64,000 nucleotides of DNA. It comes from Marinobacter profundi (GTDB taxonomy: Bacteria > Pseudomonadota > Gammaproteobacteria > Pseudomonadales > Oleiphilaceae). A model generated the notes under the pieces. That model did not search any database. It was not told the origin of the DNA and saw nothing but the letters and a program-made list of their open reading frames with translations. The DNA lies in contig NZ_KZ319371.1 in NCBI RefSeq assembly GCF_002744715.1, forward strand, positions 186,001-250,000, given 5' to 3'. Each line of letters opens with the position of its first letter. Position 1 is the first letter of the stretch. Positions 1-7,326 of the stretch are shown here, piece by piece. A program made the position numbers and the translations under genes.

Positions 1-358
1 GCGGCAGACGCGGACTGTCAATTCGCAGGGTGGGATCTTCAGCGATCACCCCCTCCCGCAACAGGTAGCGATAGAACCGGCGGATGCCCGACAGGCGCCG
101 CGCGGCCGTGGATGCCTTCTGCCCTTCAGCCAGCCCCCGCGAAATCCAGTTCAGCAGATCCGTGCGCCGGGCAGCGGCCAGCAATGGCCGGCCGGGCTGA
201 ACCACCAGCCAGCCCGCCAGCTTTTCCAGATCACTACGGTAGGCCATGCGGGTTTTCTCGCCGAGGCCATCTTCCAGCCAGATCGCATCGCAGAAACGAC
301 GGATGACATCCTCATCCGCGGCCCGCAACGGTTGCCTGGCGTTATCAACCGGCCCCAT
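1..358 (-). CDS. xerD: Tyrosine recombinase XerD, N-terminal part (cut by window edge)
   Basis: XerD acts with XerC at the chromosomal dif site to resolve chromosome dimers. About 119 N-terminal codons are present and read as the SAM-like core-binding domain: a FCDAIWLEDGLGEKTRMAYR segment near residues 24-43, then STAARRLSGIRRFYRYLLREG near residue 90. The catalytic R-H-R-Y domain lies outside the window. The ATG at 358 is preceded by GAGAGG. It lies downstream of the rplS terminator, so it has its own transcription unit. XerC is the alternative, but the short N-terminus and the DAIWLE-type motif favour XerD. Confidence 0.85.
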   Translation of the reverse strand, partial: MGPVDNARQPLRAADEDVIRRFCDAIWLEDGLGEKTRMAYRSDLEKLAGWLVVQPGRPLLAAARRTDLLNWISRGLAEGQKASTAARRLSGIRRFYRYLLREGVIAEDPTLRIDSPRLP

Positions 359-439
359 CACCACCTCTCTCGCAACCTGCTCTACCAGAACCTATGCCAG
401 CACCACGCACCCAATCCGCCCCACCTGGCGGGCATAAAC

Positions 440-471
440 AAAAAAGGCAGCCTGTTGAGGCTGCCTTTTTT
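440..471. terminator. Bidirectional intrinsic terminator after rplS
   Basis: A stem GGCAGCC/GGCTGCC with a short loop is flanked by A-run and T-run tracts, so it gives a U-tract on both strands. On the minus strand it ends the rpsP-rimM-trmD-rplS transcript before xerD. Confidence 0.85.
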
Positions 472-540
472 CGCATTGTCATGCGTACTGCGGTCCGCGC
501 TTCAGGAATCCGCGCAAGATCGATGCCCGAAGGGCAAAGA

Positions 541-897
541 TCAGCCCAGCTTTTCCTTGATGCGGGCTGCCTTACCAGACAGGTCACGCAGGTAGTACAG
601 CTTGGCCTGGCGAACGTCGCCGCGACGCTTGACGCTGATGCTGTCAATCAGCTTGGAGAAGGACTGGAAGGTACGCTCAACACCCACGCCGTAAGAAATC
701 TTACGAACAGTGAAAGAGGAGTTCATACCACGGTTGCGCTTGCCGATAACCACACCCTCGAACGCCTGCAGACGCTCACGGTTGCCTTCGGTAACGCGAA
801 CCTGAACAACCACGGTATCACCCGGCGCGAACGCAGGGATTTCCTTGGTCATCTGTTCCGCTTCAATCTGACTGATGATGTTGTTCTTGCCGCTCAT
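541..897 (-). CDS. rplS: 50S ribosomal protein L19
   Basis: L19 sits at the 30S-50S interface of the ribosome. The 118-residue product starts [15 protein letters not shown] and carries the family signatures [24 protein letters not shown] and [17 protein letters not shown]. The ATG at 897 has AGGAG about 8 bases upstream. An in-frame extension to 948 has no ribosome-binding site and would add residues foreign to the family. It is the last gene of the rpsP-rimM-trmD-rplS operon, 25 bases after trmD. Confidence 0.97.
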   Translation of the reverse strand: MSGKNNIISQIEAEQMTKEIPAFAPGDTVVVQVRVTEGNRERLQAFEGVVIGKRNRGMNSSFTVRKISYGVGVERTFQSFSKLIDSISVKRRGDVRQAKLYYLRDLSGKAARIKEKLG

Positions 898-922
898 CGT
901 AATGCTCCTGATACCCAATCTT

Positions 923-1681
923 TTAATGCCCTGATGATTCAGAGGCACCCGGTTCGTTCAAAATCTCTTCCAGCAGCACACGCTCTTCGTCCGTAAACAC
1001 CCGCTTCTCCAGCAGGTCGGGGCGTCGCTCCCGGGTTCGCCTCAGCGACTGCTTGAGCCGCCAACGCCGGATCTGATCATGATGACCGCCTAATAAAACA
1101 TCCGGCACCGCCTGACCTTCATACACTTCGGGCCGGGTGTAGTGCGGACAATCCAGCAAACCGTCGGCAAAGGAATCCTGCTCTGCCGACTGCGCATGAC
1201 CCAGCGCTCCGGGGATGAGGCGTGTAACCGCATCAATGACAGCCATGGCTGCCAGCTCGCCGCCGGACAACACAAAGTCACCCAGCGACACCTCCCGATC
1301 GACTTCTGTGGCGATCAGGCGCTCATCAACACCTTCGTACCGGCCTGCCACCAGAATCAGCCGCTCTGCCGCTGCAAGCGACTCCACGACCGACTGATTC
1401 AGCGTTTCACCCTGAGGCGAAAGATAAACTACACAGGCTTTTCCGGGTGCCGCTTCCCGAGCCGCATGGATCGCATCCCGCAGCGGCTGGATTTTCATCA
1501 GCATGCCGGGACCGCCGCCATAAGGCCGGTCATCCACCGTACGGTGACGGTCGTGGGTATAATCCCGCGGGTTCCAGCTCCTGAAGGTCAACAGACCGTC
1601 ACGAACTGCCCTGCCGGTTATCCCGTAATCCGTTACCGCACCGAACATCTCCGGGAACAGACTGACTGCGCCAATCCACAC
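923..1681 (-). CDS. trmD: tRNA (guanine-N1-)-methyltransferase TrmD
   Basis: TrmD methylates G37 of tRNAs with G at position 36, using S-adenosylmethionine, to prevent +1 frameshifting. The 252-residue product is normal for the family. Visible SPOUT/knot signatures are [10 protein letters not shown] (51-60), LSPQG (87-91), GRYEGVDER (113-121) and [11 protein letters not shown] (132-142). The start codon is GTG, three bases after the rimM stop, which suggests translational coupling. It belongs to the rpsP operon. Confidence 0.97.
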   Translation of the reverse strand: MWIGAVSLFPEMFGAVTDYGITGRAVRDGLLTFRSWNPRDYTHDRHRTVDDRPYGGGPGMLMKIQPLRDAIHAAREAAPGKACVVYLSPQGETLNQSVVESLAAAERLILVAGRYEGVDERLIATEVDREVSLGDFVLSGGELAAMAVIDAVTRLIPGALGHAQSAEQDSFADGLLDCPHYTRPEVYEGQAVPDVLLGGHHDQIRRWRLKQSLRRTRERRPDLLEKRVFTDEERVLLEEILNEPGASESSGH

Positions 1682-1684
1682 CCG

Positions 1685-2212
1685 TCAGAACTCCGGATCC
1701 CAGTCCACCACCAAACGATTGGCCGCCAGATCCACCTCCCGCACCACCTGGTCCGGAAGATAGGGAATCAGCCGCTCGCGCTGATCAATGGAGGACTCAC
1801 TGGCCCTGACCACCAGCACATCGTTAGCGCCGGTCTCCACGAGGTGGTGAACGAAGCCAAAGCACTCACCGTCGACCGTAAACACTTCGAGCCCTTCCAG
1901 TTGATGCCAGTAGTACTCACCCTCGGGCAGTGCTGGCAACTCCTCGGTCGGGACGCGAATTTCCGCACCGCTATAGGTCAGTGCGACATCACGATCGTCA
2001 ATACCTTTAAGCCTGACGACGATCCCCTGGCCTTGCCGGCGACCTTCCTCAAGCCTGGCCGGAATACGCTTCCCGTCATGAACCAAAGTCCAGTCACGGT
2101 AGTTCAGTATTCCGTCTTTCGGGTCAGTATAGGAGAAGACCTTGAGCCACCCCTTGACCCCAAACACCGAGGTAATCCGGCCAATCACAGTTTCCTGCGG
2201 ATGCTGTGTCAT
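1685..2212 (-). CDS. rimM: 16S rRNA processing protein RimM
   Basis: RimM binds S19 and helps mature the 30S head. The 175-residue product has the N-terminal RimM beta-barrel (VIGRITSVFGVKGWLKVFSYT, about residues 10-30) and the C-terminal PRC-barrel segment (GEYYWHQLEGLEVFTVDGE, then DVLVVRASE and LIPYLPDQVV). It lies between rpsP and trmD, its usual place. Confidence 0.96.
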   Translation of the reverse strand: MTQHPQETVIGRITSVFGVKGWLKVFSYTDPKDGILNYRDWTLVHDGKRIPARLEEGRRQGQGIVVRLKGIDDRDVALTYSGAEIRVPTEELPALPEGEYYWHQLEGLEVFTVDGECFGFVHHLVETGANDVLVVRASESSIDQRERLIPYLPDQVVREVDLAANRLVVDWDPEF

Positions 2213-2239
2213 GCCCCGAACCCCGGTGTCAAAACGTGA

Positions 2240-2479
2240 TTACTCAGCGCCTTTCAGCAGCTGGGCAACGCGATCACTGGTTTGAGCGCCCAGGCCCAGC
2301 CAGTAGTTAACGCGATCACGATCAACGCGCAGACGCTCTTCCTGGCCACGGGCGATCGGGTTGAAGAAACCAACGCGCTCGATGAAACGACCGTCGCGGG
2401 CCTTGCGGCTGTCAGTGACTGTCAGGTGGTAGAACGGGCGCTTCTTGGAGCCGCCACGAGCCAAACGGATTGTTACCAT
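2240..2479 (-). CDS. rpsP: 30S ribosomal protein S16
   Basis: S16 is a small-subunit assembly protein. The 79-residue product begins [20 protein letters not shown] and contains [13 protein letters not shown] and [19 protein letters not shown], all diagnostic. It is the first gene of the leftward rpsP-rimM-trmD-rplS operon. The 160-base gap upstream carries an AT-rich stretch (about 2570-2590) that could hold its promoter, but I could not fix a convincing -35/-10 pair. Confidence 0.97.
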   Translation of the reverse strand: MVTIRLARGGSKKRPFYHLTVTDSRKARDGRFIERVGFFNPIARGQEERLRVDRDRVNYWLGLGAQTSDRVAQLLKGAE

Positions 2480-2595
2480 TTAACCAATATCCTGTTCTGT
2501 TGTACGAACTTTGTACGATTCACACCCGCCAGACATTGGCTGGCGTGAAGACCCATACTCGAAAGGGGCGCTATTCTATTCTAAAAAAGCGCCGA

Positions 2596-2630
2596 AGAAA
2601 ACAGGGAATCTGAGCGAAAGCCTGTTTTCT
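2596..2630 (-). terminator. Hairpin after ffh (probable terminator)
   Basis: The 10-base arms AGAAAACAGG and CCTGTTTTCT, with a 15-base loop, begin 13 bases past the ffh stop. On the minus strand a T-run follows about 8 bases later rather than immediately, so termination may be inefficient. Confidence 0.5.
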
Positions 2631-2642
2631 GCATACGGCTTT

Positions 2643-4028
2643 CTACATACGGCCAAACGGGGGCATTCCGCCACCGCCGCCGGGCGGCATCATACCACCA
2701 AGACCGCGCATCATATTAGACATGCCGCCTTTTTTGCCGAATTTTTTCATCATCTTCTGCATCTGCTTGTGCTGCTTGAGCAGACGGTTCACGTCCTGAA
2801 TCTGGGTACCCGACCCGGCAGCGATCCGGCGCTTGCGCGAATTGTTGATGACGTCGGGATAGCGACGCTCCTTGGGAGTCATGGAACAGATGATGGCTTC
2901 CATCTGCCCCATCGACTTGTCATTGACCTGCTGCTGGGCGAGCTGCTTCATCTGCCCCATGCCCGGCAACTTGTCGAGCAAGCCACCGATACCACCCATA
3001 TTCTTCATCTGCTGCAACTGGTCGCGAAAATCCTCCAGATCGAAGCTCTTACCCTTCTTGATCTTGGTGGTGAGCTTCTGTGCCTTCTTCTGGTCCAGCT
3101 TGCGCTCTGCCTCCTCGATCAGCGACAGCACGTCGCCCATACCGAGGATCCGCGACGCCACGCGATCCGGGTAGAACGGCTCCAGCGCTTCGGTCTTCTC
3201 GCCCACCCCGAGGAACTTGATCGGCTTGCCGGTGATATGGCGCACCGACAACGCGGCACCGCCCCTGGCGTCACCATCGGTCTTGGTCAGCACCACACCG
3301 GTCAGCGGCAATGCATCGTTGAACGCCTTGGCGGTGTTGGCGGCGTCCTGCCCGGTCATGGCATCGACCACGAACAGGGTTTCCACCGGCTTGACCGCCT
3401 GGTGCAAACGGCCAATCTCGCCCATCATCTGCTGATCGACATGCAGGCGACCGGCGGTATCGAGAATCACCACATCAATGTGCTTCTTGCGCGCCGCGTC
3501 AATCGCCCCCTCGGCAATAGCAACCGGATCCTGATCTGCGGAACTGGGATGGAACACCACCCCCACTTCGCTCGCCAGGGTTTCCAGCTGCTTGATGGCG
3601 GCCGGACGGTAGATGTCCGCACTGACCACCATCACCGATTTCTTCTGCCGTTCCTTGAGCAGCCGGGCAAGCTTGGCCACGGTCGTGGTCTTACCAGCAC
3701 CTTGCAGACCGGCCATCATGATCACCGCCGGGGGCTGAACCGCCAGGTTGAGGGACTGATTACCCTCGCCCATCACCCGCTCCAGCTCCTGCTGGACGAC
3801 CTTCACGAACACCTGGCCCGGAGTCAGGCTGCGCTGAACCTCCTGGCCCACCGCGCGCTGCCGGACACCTTCGATAAAGTCTTTGACCACCGGAAGCGCA
3901 ACGTCGGCCTCCAGCAGGGCCATGCGCACTTCGCGCAGGGTGTCCTTGATGTTGTCATCGGTAAGCCGCGCCTGACCTGAGATCTTGCGCAGGCTGCCGG
4001 AGAGTCGTTCTTGCAGGTTCTCGAACAT
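2643..4028 (-). CDS. ffh: Signal recognition particle protein Ffh
   Basis: Ffh is the GTPase that binds 4.5S RNA and signal sequences and docks nascent membrane proteins on FtsY. The 461-residue product starts MFENLQERLSGSL. The NG domain shows GLQGAGKTTT (about 107), DTAGRL (about 190) and TKTDGDARGG (about 248). The C-terminal M domain is Met-rich and ends in a Gly/Met/Pro-rich tail. The ATG at 4028 has GGAAGA upstream. A longer frame to 4094 is unsupported. Confidence 0.97.
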   Translation of the reverse strand: MFENLQERLSGSLRKISGQARLTDDNIKDTLREVRMALLEADVALPVVKDFIEGVRQRAVGQEVQRSLTPGQVFVKVVQQELERVMGEGNQSLNLAVQPPAVIMMAGLQGAGKTTTVAKLARLLKERQKKSVMVVSADIYRPAAIKQLETLASEVGVVFHPSSADQDPVAIAEGAIDAARKKHIDVVILDTAGRLHVDQQMMGEIGRLHQAVKPVETLFVVDAMTGQDAANTAKAFNDALPLTGVVLTKTDGDARGGAALSVRHITGKPIKFLGVGEKTEALEPFYPDRVASRILGMGDVLSLIEEAERKLDQKKAQKLTTKIKKGKSFDLEDFRDQLQQMKNMGGIGGLLDKLPGMGQMKQLAQQQVNDKSMGQMEAIICSMTPKERRYPDVINNSRKRRIAAGSGTQIQDVNRLLKQHKQMQKMMKKFGKKGGMSNMMRGLGGMMPPGGGGGMPPFGRM

Positions 4029-4103
4029 GTTGGTCTTCCGTACCCCGAATATTTTGGGTGCATGAAACAGGGAACCGGTTGATTCCGGTTGCACAATCGC
4101 GAC

Positions 4104-4109
4104 ATTATA
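4104..4109 (-). promoter_or_regulatory. Candidate σ70 -10 element for ffh
   Basis: A perfect TATAAT on the minus strand lies 75 bases upstream of the ffh start. The -35 region is weak, with no good TTGACA at 16-18 bases. Confidence 0.4.
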
Positions 4110-4196
4110 ACCAGACTATCGCCCTGAAACGACCAACCCGGTCAAATCGGTTAATAACCGTCTGTTTTTTCTGCCCAGCAAGTCAAAAAGGATGCC

Positions 4197-5003
4197 ATGG
4201 GAACGCTCATTCTTGCGGTTACCACCCTCTTTCTTTACAGCGTCGGGACCTGCCTGCAAGCCCTTCGCTTTCGGGGACGGGTCCAGACGAGCGTTGCAGT
4301 CACCACCCTCATCGGCCTCCTGGCACTGACCAGCCACGGCCTGCTGCTCTGGCAACTGGTTTACCAGGACGGCGCGTTCAACCTGGGCTTCTTCCAGATC
4401 TCAGTACTGATTTCCTGGCTGGTGGTCCTGCTACTGCTTGCACTGAACCTGCGCAAACCGCTGCAGAATCTGATTCTTGCCATCTACCCGATTGCCGGGC
4501 TCAGTATTGTCACAGCCCTGATCACCCATACCCCGGCGCGGTTCATTCCGGACAGCAGTTTCGGCCTGCTTTCCCACATCACCCTGTCGATCACCGCCTA
4601 CAGCCTGTTCACCCTGGCAGCAGCCCAGGCGGTGTTGCTGTACATCCAGAACCGTCAGCTCAAACACAACTACAACAGCCTGCTGGTGCGCAACCTGCCC
4701 CCGTTACAGACCATGGAGTCGGTGCTGTTCGAACTGGTCTGGGCCGGCGTGGTGTTGCTGGTGCTGGCCGTCATTACCGGCGCGCTGTTCGTCGACGACC
4801 TGTTTGCCCAGGACCTGGCCCACAAAACCGTTTTCTCCCTGTTGTCCCTGGCCGTCTTTGTCGCCCTGCTGATCGGCCGCTATACCCGCGGCTGGCGCGG
4901 CATAACCGCCAGCCGCTGGACTCTGGCAGGGTGCGCCCTGCTCATGCTGGCGTTCTATGGCAGCAAATTTGTACTCGAGCTGATCTTCCAACGCGGCGGC
5001 TGA
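4197..5003 (+). CDS. ypjD: CcsA/YpjD-family inner membrane protein
   Basis: This is a 268-residue polytopic membrane protein with about eight hydrophobic segments, related to the cytochrome c assembly (CcsA) family. The location directly divergent from ffh and upstream of a CorC/CorB-type gene matches E. coli ypjD. The family links to haem handling or to CorA-type transport by annotation only, and its exact job is unknown. Visible features are the GRYTRGWRGI motif near residue 223, the Trp in ASRWTLAG, and the last helix LLMLAFYGSKFVLELIF. The ATG at 4197 is the only reasonable start. Confidence 0.85.
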   Translation: MGTLILAVTTLFLYSVGTCLQALRFRGRVQTSVAVTTLIGLLALTSHGLLLWQLVYQDGAFNLGFFQISVLISWLVVLLLLALNLRKPLQNLILAIYPIAGLSIVTALITHTPARFIPDSSFGLLSHITLSITAYSLFTLAAAQAVLLYIQNRQLKHNYNSLLVRNLPPLQTMESVLFELVWAGVVLLVLAVITGALFVDDLFAQDLAHKTVFSLLSLAVFVALLIGRYTRGWRGITASRWTLAGCALLMLAFYGSKFVLELIFQRGG

Positions 5004-5082
5004 GTCAGGGCAGCGGCACTTGACAGTGCCGGCCCCCACCTCTTATTTTCCTGACTTACCCGCAACATAAGGACACCCCTTC

Positions 5083-6363
5083 TTGAACGAGACATCGCTT
5101 ACTGCGCTGTTCGCAACCCTCGTCGGCCTGATTCTGCTCTCCGCATTTTTCTCCAGCTCAGAAACCGGCATGATGTCTCTGAACCGGTACCGTCTGAAAC
5201 ACATGGCCAAAACCGGCCACAAAGGTGCCAGACGAGCGCAGAACCTGCTGGAGCGCACCGACCAGTTAATTGGCGTGATCCTGATTGGCAACAACTTCGT
5301 CAACATCCTGGCTTCATCGATCGCCACGGTTATTGCCATCAGAGTATGGGGCGATGCCGGGATCGCCATTGCCACCGTGCTGCTGACCATCGTGATCCTG
5401 ATTTTTGCCGAGGTGACCCCGAAAACGCTCGCGGCACTGTTTCCGGAAAAAATTGCCTTTCCCGCCAGCCACATCCTTGGCCCGATGATCAAGATCCTTT
5501 ATCCCCTGGTGTGGGCGGTCAATCTGTTTACCGGAGCTATCCTGAAGATTCTGCGGGTATCCGCCAAGGATGCCACGGCCGACCACCTCAGCCGCGAGGA
5601 ACTGCGAACACTGGTCAATGAAGCCGGCGCACTGATTCCCACCAAGCACAAGGATATGCTGGTAAGCATCCTCGACCTGGAAATGGTCACCGTCAATGAC
5701 ATCATGGTGCCCCGCAATGAAGTGGTTGGCATCGATCTCGACGACGACCTGGACACCATCCTTCGCCAGCTTCGCAGCAGCCAGCACACCCGGCTCCCGG
5801 TCTATAAGGGCGACATCAACAACATCCAGGGCGTTATGCACCTGCGCAACAGCTCCAAGCTGCTGATGCAGGAGGAAACCAACAAGGCGGCGCTGATGCA
5901 ACTGTGCCAGGAGCCTTACTTCATCCCGGAAAGCACCCCTCTGAATACCCAGCTGATCAACTTCCAGAAATCCCGGCGCCGCTTCGGCATCGTGGTGGAT
6001 GAGTATGGCGACGTCCTTGGCCTTGCCACCCTGGAGGACATCCTGGAGGAAATCGTTGGCGAGTTCACCACCGACTACGCGGCCACCAGCCCGGACATCA
6101 TTCCCCAGGACGACGGCACTTTTATTGTCGATGGCGCCGCCGCACTGCGAACAATCAACAAATCCCTCGGCTGGAAGCTGCCCACCGACGGACCGAAGAC
6201 CCTAAATGGCCTGATCACCGAAACCCTGGAAAGCATCCCGGAAACCAACGTCTGCCTGAAGGTAAAGGGGCACCGGATCGAAGTCCTGCAAATCAAGGAC
6301 AACGTGGTCAAGGCCGCCATTGTTCACCCCCTGAAACGGAAAAAGCGCAAAACCGGGGCCTGA
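5083..6363 (+). CDS. CNNM/CorB-type membrane protein with CBS pair (HlyC/CorC family)
   Basis: The 426-residue protein has an N-terminal DUF21/CNNM membrane domain (AFFSSSETGMMSLNRYRLKH near residues 21-40, then helices to about 145). A CBS-domain pair follows (about 190-330; MVPRNEVVGID, HTRLPVYKGD, RFGIVVDEYGDVLGLATLED). It ends with a CorC_HlyC transporter-associated domain. The family is linked to Mg2+/Co2+ efflux. The start is TTG at 5083 with AGGA about 10 bases upstream, and it is needed to keep the first membrane helix. It lies 79 bases after ypjD, as yfjD/corB does in relatives. Confidence 0.9.
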   Translation: MNETSLTALFATLVGLILLSAFFSSSETGMMSLNRYRLKHMAKTGHKGARRAQNLLERTDQLIGVILIGNNFVNILASSIATVIAIRVWGDAGIAIATVLLTIVILIFAEVTPKTLAALFPEKIAFPASHILGPMIKILYPLVWAVNLFTGAILKILRVSAKDATADHLSREELRTLVNEAGALIPTKHKDMLVSILDLEMVTVNDIMVPRNEVVGIDLDDDLDTILRQLRSSQHTRLPVYKGDINNIQGVMHLRNSSKLLMQEETNKAALMQLCQEPYFIPESTPLNTQLINFQKSRRRFGIVVDEYGDVLGLATLEDILEEIVGEFTTDYAATSPDIIPQDDGTFIVDGAAALRTINKSLGWKLPTDGPKTLNGLITETLESIPETNVCLKVKGHRIEVLQIKDNVVKAAIVHPLKRKKRKTGA

Positions 6364-6378
6364 CCCCTCCCCGGTTTT
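6349..6378 (+). terminator. Intrinsic terminator after the CorB-type gene
   Basis: The arms AAAACCGGGG and CCCCGGTTTT form a perfect 10-base stem with a 10-base loop. The stem overlaps the last codons of the gene and ends in a short T-tract. Confidence 0.65.
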
Positions 6379-6528
6379 ACCACCTCAGGATCGCGCTTGC
6401 GTTATATCAATCCGTTCTAGGCACACCCTTCCTAGAAAGATCAAAATTTAACCGCTTCCTTGACCGTACGCCCCCCCGTTACAACACTGAAAGAGGAGAT
6501 TTCAATAACAACAACGGGAGTACCATCC

Positions 6529-7131
6529 ATGAGCCTGACACACACCCTTGGCTTGTTAACCCATCCCGACAGGGAATGGGAAGCTATTCGCAACGAATCG
6601 GAATCGGTCGGCAAGCTCTACTTCGGCCATGTGTTGATCCTCGCCCTCATCCCGGCCGCGGCGGCCTTTTACGGCAGCACCCAGGTGGGCTGGCAGATAG
6701 GTGATGGCCAGGTGATTCGACTGACTGCCGCCAGCGCCCTCCAATTGAGTGCACTGTTCTATGCCGCGATGCTCGCCGGCATCTATATCATTGGCCGTTT
6801 CATTGATTTTTTTGCCGCCACCTACGAAGTCAGGGAACGGACACCGCGCGGCGTGACGCTGGCAGCCTATACCGCCACTCCCGTTTTTCTGCTCGGTGTG
6901 ATTGCAGTCTATCCCAACATCTGGGTGAACATGCTGGTCGGGCTTGCCGCCATAGCCTATGCGGTATATCTGCTCTATGAAGGCCTGCCCATTCTGATGA
7001 AGATCCCCGAAGATCGCGGTTTCATGTTCGCCTCTTCAGTGCTGACGGTGGGATTAGTGATGTTTGTCGGACTTTTGGCCATCAGCGTAGTGATCTGGAG
7101 CATGGGCATCGGACCGGTTTACGTCAGCTGA
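6529..7131 (+). CDS. Yip1-domain integral membrane protein
   Basis: The 200-residue protein has five hydrophobic helices. It opens MSLTHTLGLLTHPDREWEAI, the pattern typical of bacterial Yip1/YIF1-type proteins, followed by LYFGHVLILALIPAAAAFYG. Function is unknown. The ATG at 6529 has GGGAG 8 bases upstream. An in-frame GTG at 6460 would add 23 non-conserved residues. A monocistronic unit is likely, since hairpins lie on both sides. Confidence 0.8.
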   Translation: MSLTHTLGLLTHPDREWEAIRNESESVGKLYFGHVLILALIPAAAAFYGSTQVGWQIGDGQVIRLTAASALQLSALFYAAMLAGIYIIGRFIDFFAATYEVRERTPRGVTLAAYTATPVFLLGVIAVYPNIWVNMLVGLAAIAYAVYLLYEGLPILMKIPEDRGFMFASSVLTVGLVMFVGLLAISVVIWSMGIGPVYVS

Positions 7132-7163
7132 GCGCGGACGCCGGAGCACAGCGGTTTGACGGA

Positions 7164-7183
7164 GGGCAGCGTACGCGCTGCCC
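7164..7183 (+). terminator. Stable hairpin after the Yip1 gene
   Basis: GGGCAGCG and CGCTGCCC pair around a TACG (UNCG-class) tetraloop. No proper T-tract follows, so it may protect the transcript or terminate weakly. Confidence 0.4.
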
Positions 7184-7191
7184 TACAATTG

Positions 7192-7220
7192 TTTACAGGA
7201 AAGGTTATTATTATTAGTAG
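7192..7220 (+). promoter_or_regulatory. Candidate σ70 promoter for the DUF1631 gene
   Basis: TTTACA (7192-7197) and TAGTAG (7215-7220) are separated by 17 bases in an AT-rich patch about 107 bases upstream of the DUF1631 start. Confidence 0.4.
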
Positions 7221-7241
7221 ATGGTCATGTTACCCCGGGCC

Positions 7242-7270
7242 AATTTACGGTAAATTACGCTGATTATCAG
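7242..7270. promoter_or_regulatory. Two operator-like palindromes upstream of the DUF1631 gene
   Basis: AATTTAC-G-GTAAATT (7242-7256) and CTGAT-T-ATCAG (7260-7270) are both perfect odd palindromes, side by side, between the candidate promoter and the start codon. The binding protein is unknown. Confidence 0.4.
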
Positions 7271-7326
7271 AATGAACGCGGTAAGCTCGGTTATGTATCC
7301 GGTTAAGGCACAATAGGGAGTCGGCC

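Noticed and set aside
4149..4175. A hairpin CGGTTAATAACCG with a following T-run between ffh and ypjD
   Set aside because: The stem is only five bases with a three-base loop and there is no upstream gene in that direction to terminate.
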